The translations under genes and the position numbers were made by a program. Below, piece by piece: positions 59,158 to 64,000 of a stretch of DNA of 64,000 nt. How positions within the stretch are numbered: the first letter of the stretch is position 1; each line of letters opens with the position of its first letter. The DNA is from Blakeslea trispora (taxonomy: Eukaryota; Mucoromycota; Mucoromycetes; Mucorales; Choanephoraceae): assembly GCA_025331445.1 (NCBI GenBank), contig JAIWNE010000005.1, positions 310,001 to 374,000 on the forward strand, given 5' to 3'. Below the pieces are notes generated by a model that saw only the letters and a program-made list of their open reading frames with translations, had not been told where the DNA came from and did no database searches.

Positions 59158-61136
59158 ATGACAAAGAAAGATCTCAACAGCACACAAGCAGTAACCCCTA
59201 CTCATATACAGTCTATACTTACTCCAGTTCAACAACAAGAGCAGGCTCTGTTGGTAAAAATCACTTTCTTTAAAAAAAACACCTGTAGAATTATAAACTA
59301 ACATGGATTAGCTTGAGCCTTTTTATGGACGATTGATTGGTTTAGCCTTTGATGACAGCTCGTCAGCTGTAGAACGTTGTAGAGATTTATGTGCTGAGTT
59401 TGGTTTTACAGTGAAACAAGAAGCTAGTACACATAGAGTAAATAAGAATCAGAGTAACATATAATCAAACATATACTGACTTGACTTTCCTACAGAACAT
59501 TTATGTCTATTGTTCTCGAGAGGGCTTACCAGACTCACTTCGAAACCCAAAATCCAACCCACAACGCAAAAGACCTTCTAAACGATGTGACTGTCGCTGG
59601 CGAATCGTATTGTTTGAGAACGAACAGAGCAAATGGGAATTTAGAAAATCATTGAACCCAGAAGCAGGCAAACACAACCACGAATTGATGCGCCCTGAAG
59701 AGATCGAACGATCTTGGCCTAAAGAGGTCATTGATGCAATTTTTGAGTTAGCTCGATTGCGCATGACAACACAAGATATTCGAACCCGAGTACGACAACA
59801 GTTCCCTGAGATTCATTGGAACGAACGTCGGTTCTATAATCGTCTTTCAGAGGAACGACAAAAGATCAAGTCCAGAGACTCTACCGAACGTACACATCAA
59901 CTGAGTGAACTCTGGAGCAAGGTCTGCATGGCTACAGCTGGCAATGATGATCTCTTTCAGTTTGTTCGACAAGAACTTGTCATGCTTTTCCAGTCCATAT
60001 GTGAAACAGTTCAGATTCAGCCAGAAGAATTTCCTTCTCCACTCGTCCTCCCTCAGGAAGCGGAAGCTTCTATGATTGGATCAAGCAAGAAGATGACTAA
60101 AACTTCACTTTGCTCTCCCAAGTCTGATATGCCTACACCCAAAGGTTATTTACCTGTTGAAGTTCCTCGACAAGTCTACTACATCAAGATCCATAATCAA
60201 CGTCAATTGCAAGAGTCTCAGTACATCAAGACAACGCAACATCAAAAACGTGTACGACCTGAAGAGAACAATGCTCATCTGATGATGATGCATCATCAAA
60301 GATCAGAACCACCCAGGAAACAGGCAAGAAAAGGCAAGAACAAGCAACTTTCTCCTTTGATTCTCTCTTCTGATCATAACACTGCTGTTGGTAACACACA
60401 TGCGGGTACACCTACCACACATCATTCTTTGCCACCTACACCTAATGTGCATACACCCATCTCGCGCATGCTTCCTTCTGGCTATTCGCGTGCCTCGGGA
60501 CCTCTGACACCTCCTCCACCTCGGTCTTCTATATCACACATCTCTCCACCTACCTCTGCTCATGTATCTCATACTCAGAATTTTGTCTATGCTTTTGGTC
60601 TGGATACCCATACACTCTCTGGTTATGTTCATCCCAACTTCCATCCTCCTAGCCATCCAAACAATTATAGTATAGAGGCTACACCTACCACACCTGGTTT
60701 CCCCAACACAGATATGTCATTTGCCTTTGATGCTCAACATCCATCTCATATCAACCGAAACAGTGTTGACTCAAACCACAGTAATGAACCTAATCTTCAC
60801 CCTGTCCTTCATTCAAACGCTCTTCAACAAGATAAACACAATTCACCTACAATCCCTGCACAACTCCATTCCCCTCCTTCTACCAGTCCACATCATCACC
60901 AGATGTATTCTATGCCAGCAACACCCATGTATGACTCGCCTCCAAAAGAGAGTCACTTGATGGCATCCAACATGATGAATTCAACCAACACGACTCCTCC
61001 ACCTTCTGTCTCATACCATCCTTCTGTTTCGCACCAGCAATCTATGTTTATGAACCAATCCCCTTCACCTAATCACCATTCTATGATGCCCATTTATCAA
61101 CACCCTTCTGCTGCTGCTGATACTGCTTCAAGATAA
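59158..61136 (+). CDS. FAR1-type zinc-finger DNA-binding protein (3 exons, 620 aa)
   Basis: Exons 59158-59253, 59312-59437 and 59496-61136. After a short N-terminus comes a FAR1-type domain (residues ~33-135): SSAVERCRDLCAEFGFTVKQ, YVYCSREG, KRCDCRWRIV, then KHNHEL with the final His pair; Cys and His positions fit the WRKY-GCM1 zinc fold. A second helical block (~140-200, MTTQDIRTRVRQQFPEIHWN) resembles the region after the domain in FAR1/MULE proteins. From ~290 on the protein is rich in Pro, His, Ser and Asn (probable activation region). No transposase core is present, so this looks like a transcription factor of transposase ancestry. Target genes are unknown. Confidence 0.85.
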
Positions 61137-61887
61137 CTAAAATAATAGGATTCCCCCTCAAACTTACTCCTTTATATTTACATTTATTAGATTTATACAT
61201 CTAGACAGCTGAAAATGATTTAGCTTTATATTATTATTTATTTCTCTTAATGCTTATTATCTTTCTAGATCTTTCATTCTTTTTTGTTTTGTATAGTTTA
61301 AATAATAATAATAATAAAAAGCAAGGCTTGCTTTTATTTTATCACTAAATCGAATTGTTTCCATATGCTTGTGAAGCATTGACTAGAGAAAGATTGTTTG
61401 TAATACTATGCTTTCTTTTTAGTCTATGCTACAGTTTCAACTTGTAGGATAATTGCGGTCATTTTAGCTTTTATAGTTGACTCAATTGCTTTCAATAGCT
61501 GACAACTTTGATGACAGAATGATTGGTAATTTGTACTCAGAGACTGATGAATTCATCACAGTTACAATGGCTGCTTTCTTTTATAGTGTTTATGTTCTCG
61601 AGAAACACTAGTCTTATATTATATACTCTTAAATGGAATGACATTTTAACGCTTGAAGCGGTATGAGTCAAGGGATTGCTATTCTTATATTTTATACTTT
61701 TATATCAAACAACTCTTAAATCGAGCGACTACTACAGACTTTCATATGATAATCCGTTCGATAGTTAAACCTGATTGGTCAGTAAGAAATTGCATGAATA
61801 TCAACTGAAATGATATCGATTTGTCTTTTATTTTTTCTCACTGGTTTATCCCTTTTTTTTTTCTTTCTTTCTTTCTTACTTTTCATT
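61137..61887. other. Intergenic
   Basis: 3' flank of the FAR1-type gene (ATAATAATAATAATA run at ~61304) and 5' flank of the F-box gene (T-rich run at 61850-61880). No gene seen. Confidence 0.5.
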
Positions 61888-62626
61888 ATGTTTACATTAT
61901 CTCATTTACCAATAGAAATCCTCTATCTTGTGGTAGATTATCTGGATACGGAAGATGTTGTTTTACTAGCTAGACTGAATAGTTGGTATAGTTATTGGCT
62001 CTCTTTTGTATTAGGAGAAAGGATGCATCGGTTCATTGATCAAGACGGATGGCGTGTTCATGTAAGGCAAACTATAGAGTGCTAAGAAACATGCTACTCA
62101 CACAGGATAGTAGATTGATATCCTCGCTAAATCTTATCCTGCGAACCGAGATAACCAACCTACATGTCCCTTTTCCAATGAACTTCTCTTACTCAGTAGT
62201 TATACCCGTATCCATCCAGTGACACTGATGATTGAGCTCAAGCTATACCCTGTAGATCAGAATGGCATAGATACAGCTTATCGTCCATCAGAACCATTCG
62301 TGCTGCTTGAAGAGATCAAAACCAATATTGATATAGTAGCCTATGTTACTCAAATCAGTTCAGACAAACGACTTCAATATGTTCATCAAGCAGGGACAGC
62401 CATCCTCAGTGACCATCAAATCCTGAAATCGCATGACACAAAGCCAAGAGTTGTACTCGCTACAGATTTTCAAGTGAGATATGAGGTTCATCAGGATGAC
62501 ACAGAGATTCCAACCAAAGCCCTTCTTTCCTTTGGAGATATTCAAGTCACGCCTGAGTGGTGGGTGAAGCAGATGAAGAAACCATTTAACTCAAGCCCTA
62601 CTTTGGTCGAGCATCAATTTTGGTAA
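61888..62626 (+). CDS. Small F-box protein (2 exons, 228 aa)
   Basis: Exons 61888-62061 and 62114-62626. The start MFTLSHLPIEILYLVVDYLD and DVVLLARLN form a clear F-box; the rest (LYPVDQNGIDTAYRPSEPF; VVLATDFQVRYEV) has no recognised repeat or domain. I chose the acceptor GGATAGTAG at 62113 because it is the one that keeps the long second-exon frame. It probably acts as a substrate adaptor for an SCF ubiquitin ligase. Its stop codon lies only 17 bp from the stop of the opposing NAT9 gene, so the transcripts must overlap. Confidence 0.7.
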
Positions 62627-62644
62627 TTTTTATTATTATTATTA

Positions 62645-63578
<934 letters not shown>

Positions 63579-63667
63579 GGTTACAAAATAGAAAAAGAAA
63601 AAAAAAAAGATATGTGACCTTAGTTTTTTTTATTATCATTATTACTATTATTACTATTTTGTTTATT

Positions 63668-64000
63668 CTAATCGCTATCTTCTTCCATATCTTCTTCATC
63701 TTCATTTACATCTTCACCATGTAATGGCTCGTCTTCCATATCATCATCATCCTCTTCGGCATCATCCAAAGTAGTCACAGGTTTCTTTTCTTCTGTAGGA
63801 GCCAAACTGGCAAGGGATTGATGTCTAAAGGATTGACGGACACCGGCATTGGAGGCCATATCCCAAACATGCATCTTACCATTGGAACCAGCAATAGCCA
63901 ATTGGAAAGGGGAATCAGGACAGAACTGGGTAGAGAAGATACGACCCAACTCAAAGTTACGGCTGGTAACCATACTGGGCTTATTGTCCACTGTGCTCCA
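63668..64000 (-). CDS. PWP1: Periodic tryptophan protein 1 homologue, C-terminal part only
   Basis: The frame enters at the window edge and runs to the stop at 63668 (110 residues visible). It contains the last WD40 blade (FSTQFCPDSPFQLAIAGSNG then MHVWDM) and the acidic tail rich in Asp and Glu that ends in MEEDSD. This arrangement is typical of Pwp1, a WD-repeat protein of the nucleolus needed for 60S subunit rRNA processing. The N-terminal part lies outside the window. Confidence 0.88.
   Translation of the reverse strand, partial: WSTVDNKPSMVTSRNFELGRIFSTQFCPDSPFQLAIAGSNGKMHVWDMASNAGVRQSFRHQSLASLAPTEEKKPVTTLDDAEEDDDDMEDEPLHGEDVNEDEEDMEEDSD

Overview
The window looks like nuclear DNA of an early-diverging filamentous fungus, most likely a Mucoromycota (Mucorales-type) species. 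The support is AT-rich intergenic DNA, short introns (about 40-90 bp) with GTAAG/GTATG donors and YAG acceptors, T-rich UTRs, and a fungal gene set: ribosomal P2, an Sfp1-like factor, a UBX membrane protein, a BAR-PH-ArfGAP protein, an ENT nucleoside transporter, transketolase, NAT9 and Pwp1. No rRNA, tRNA, CRISPR array or bacterial-type operon was recognised.

Layout. 1-2362 is unique DNA with one small spliced gene for a secreted eight-cysteine protein. 2363-20040 is a head-to-tail array of a 7.29-kb unit: two full copies, which differ in the stretches compared only by two homopolymer indels, and a truncated third copy. Each full unit carries, on the minus strand, a long decayed multi-exon gene of an unrecognised family. 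The third copy has a private 251-bp internal duplication and a 1,153-bp CACTG-ended DNA transposon with a 3-bp target duplication. 20041-22200 holds a broken FAR1/MULE-type transposase gene and an 88-bp TA-flanked MITE.

22371-30263 is a block of ordinary genes: RPP2 (+), an Sfp1-like zinc-finger gene (-), a FAF2/Ubx2-like gene (+) and a BAR-PH-ArfGAP-ankyrin gene (-). 30940-34764 is an inverted copy of part of the 7.29-kb unit. Unlike the tandem copies it keeps an open nine-exon frame (526 codons) that includes a stretch deleted from them. A complete Tc1/mariner-type element with perfect 174-bp terminal repeats follows (34812-36649).

36791-49000 is gene-sparse: a proline-rich two-TM protein, several unknown small proteins, the ENT transporter (with a predicted 8-nt exon), an F-box/LRR protein, a 169-bp near-perfect foldback element related to one inside the tandem unit, and a possibly domesticated transposase DNA-binding protein. 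50470-64000 holds transketolase, a 154-aa protein resembling bacterial immunity-type proteins, a FAR1-type transcription factor, a small F-box protein convergent with NAT9 (17 bp between stop codons), and the 3' end of PWP1.

Genes working together: RPP2, the Sfp1-like factor and PWP1 all concern ribosome production; otherwise there is no functional cluster. The unusual part is the amplified, inverted and transposon-rich 2.3-36.7 kb interval. Exon models were spliced by eye, using reading frame and GT-AG rules; none is backed by transcript data.
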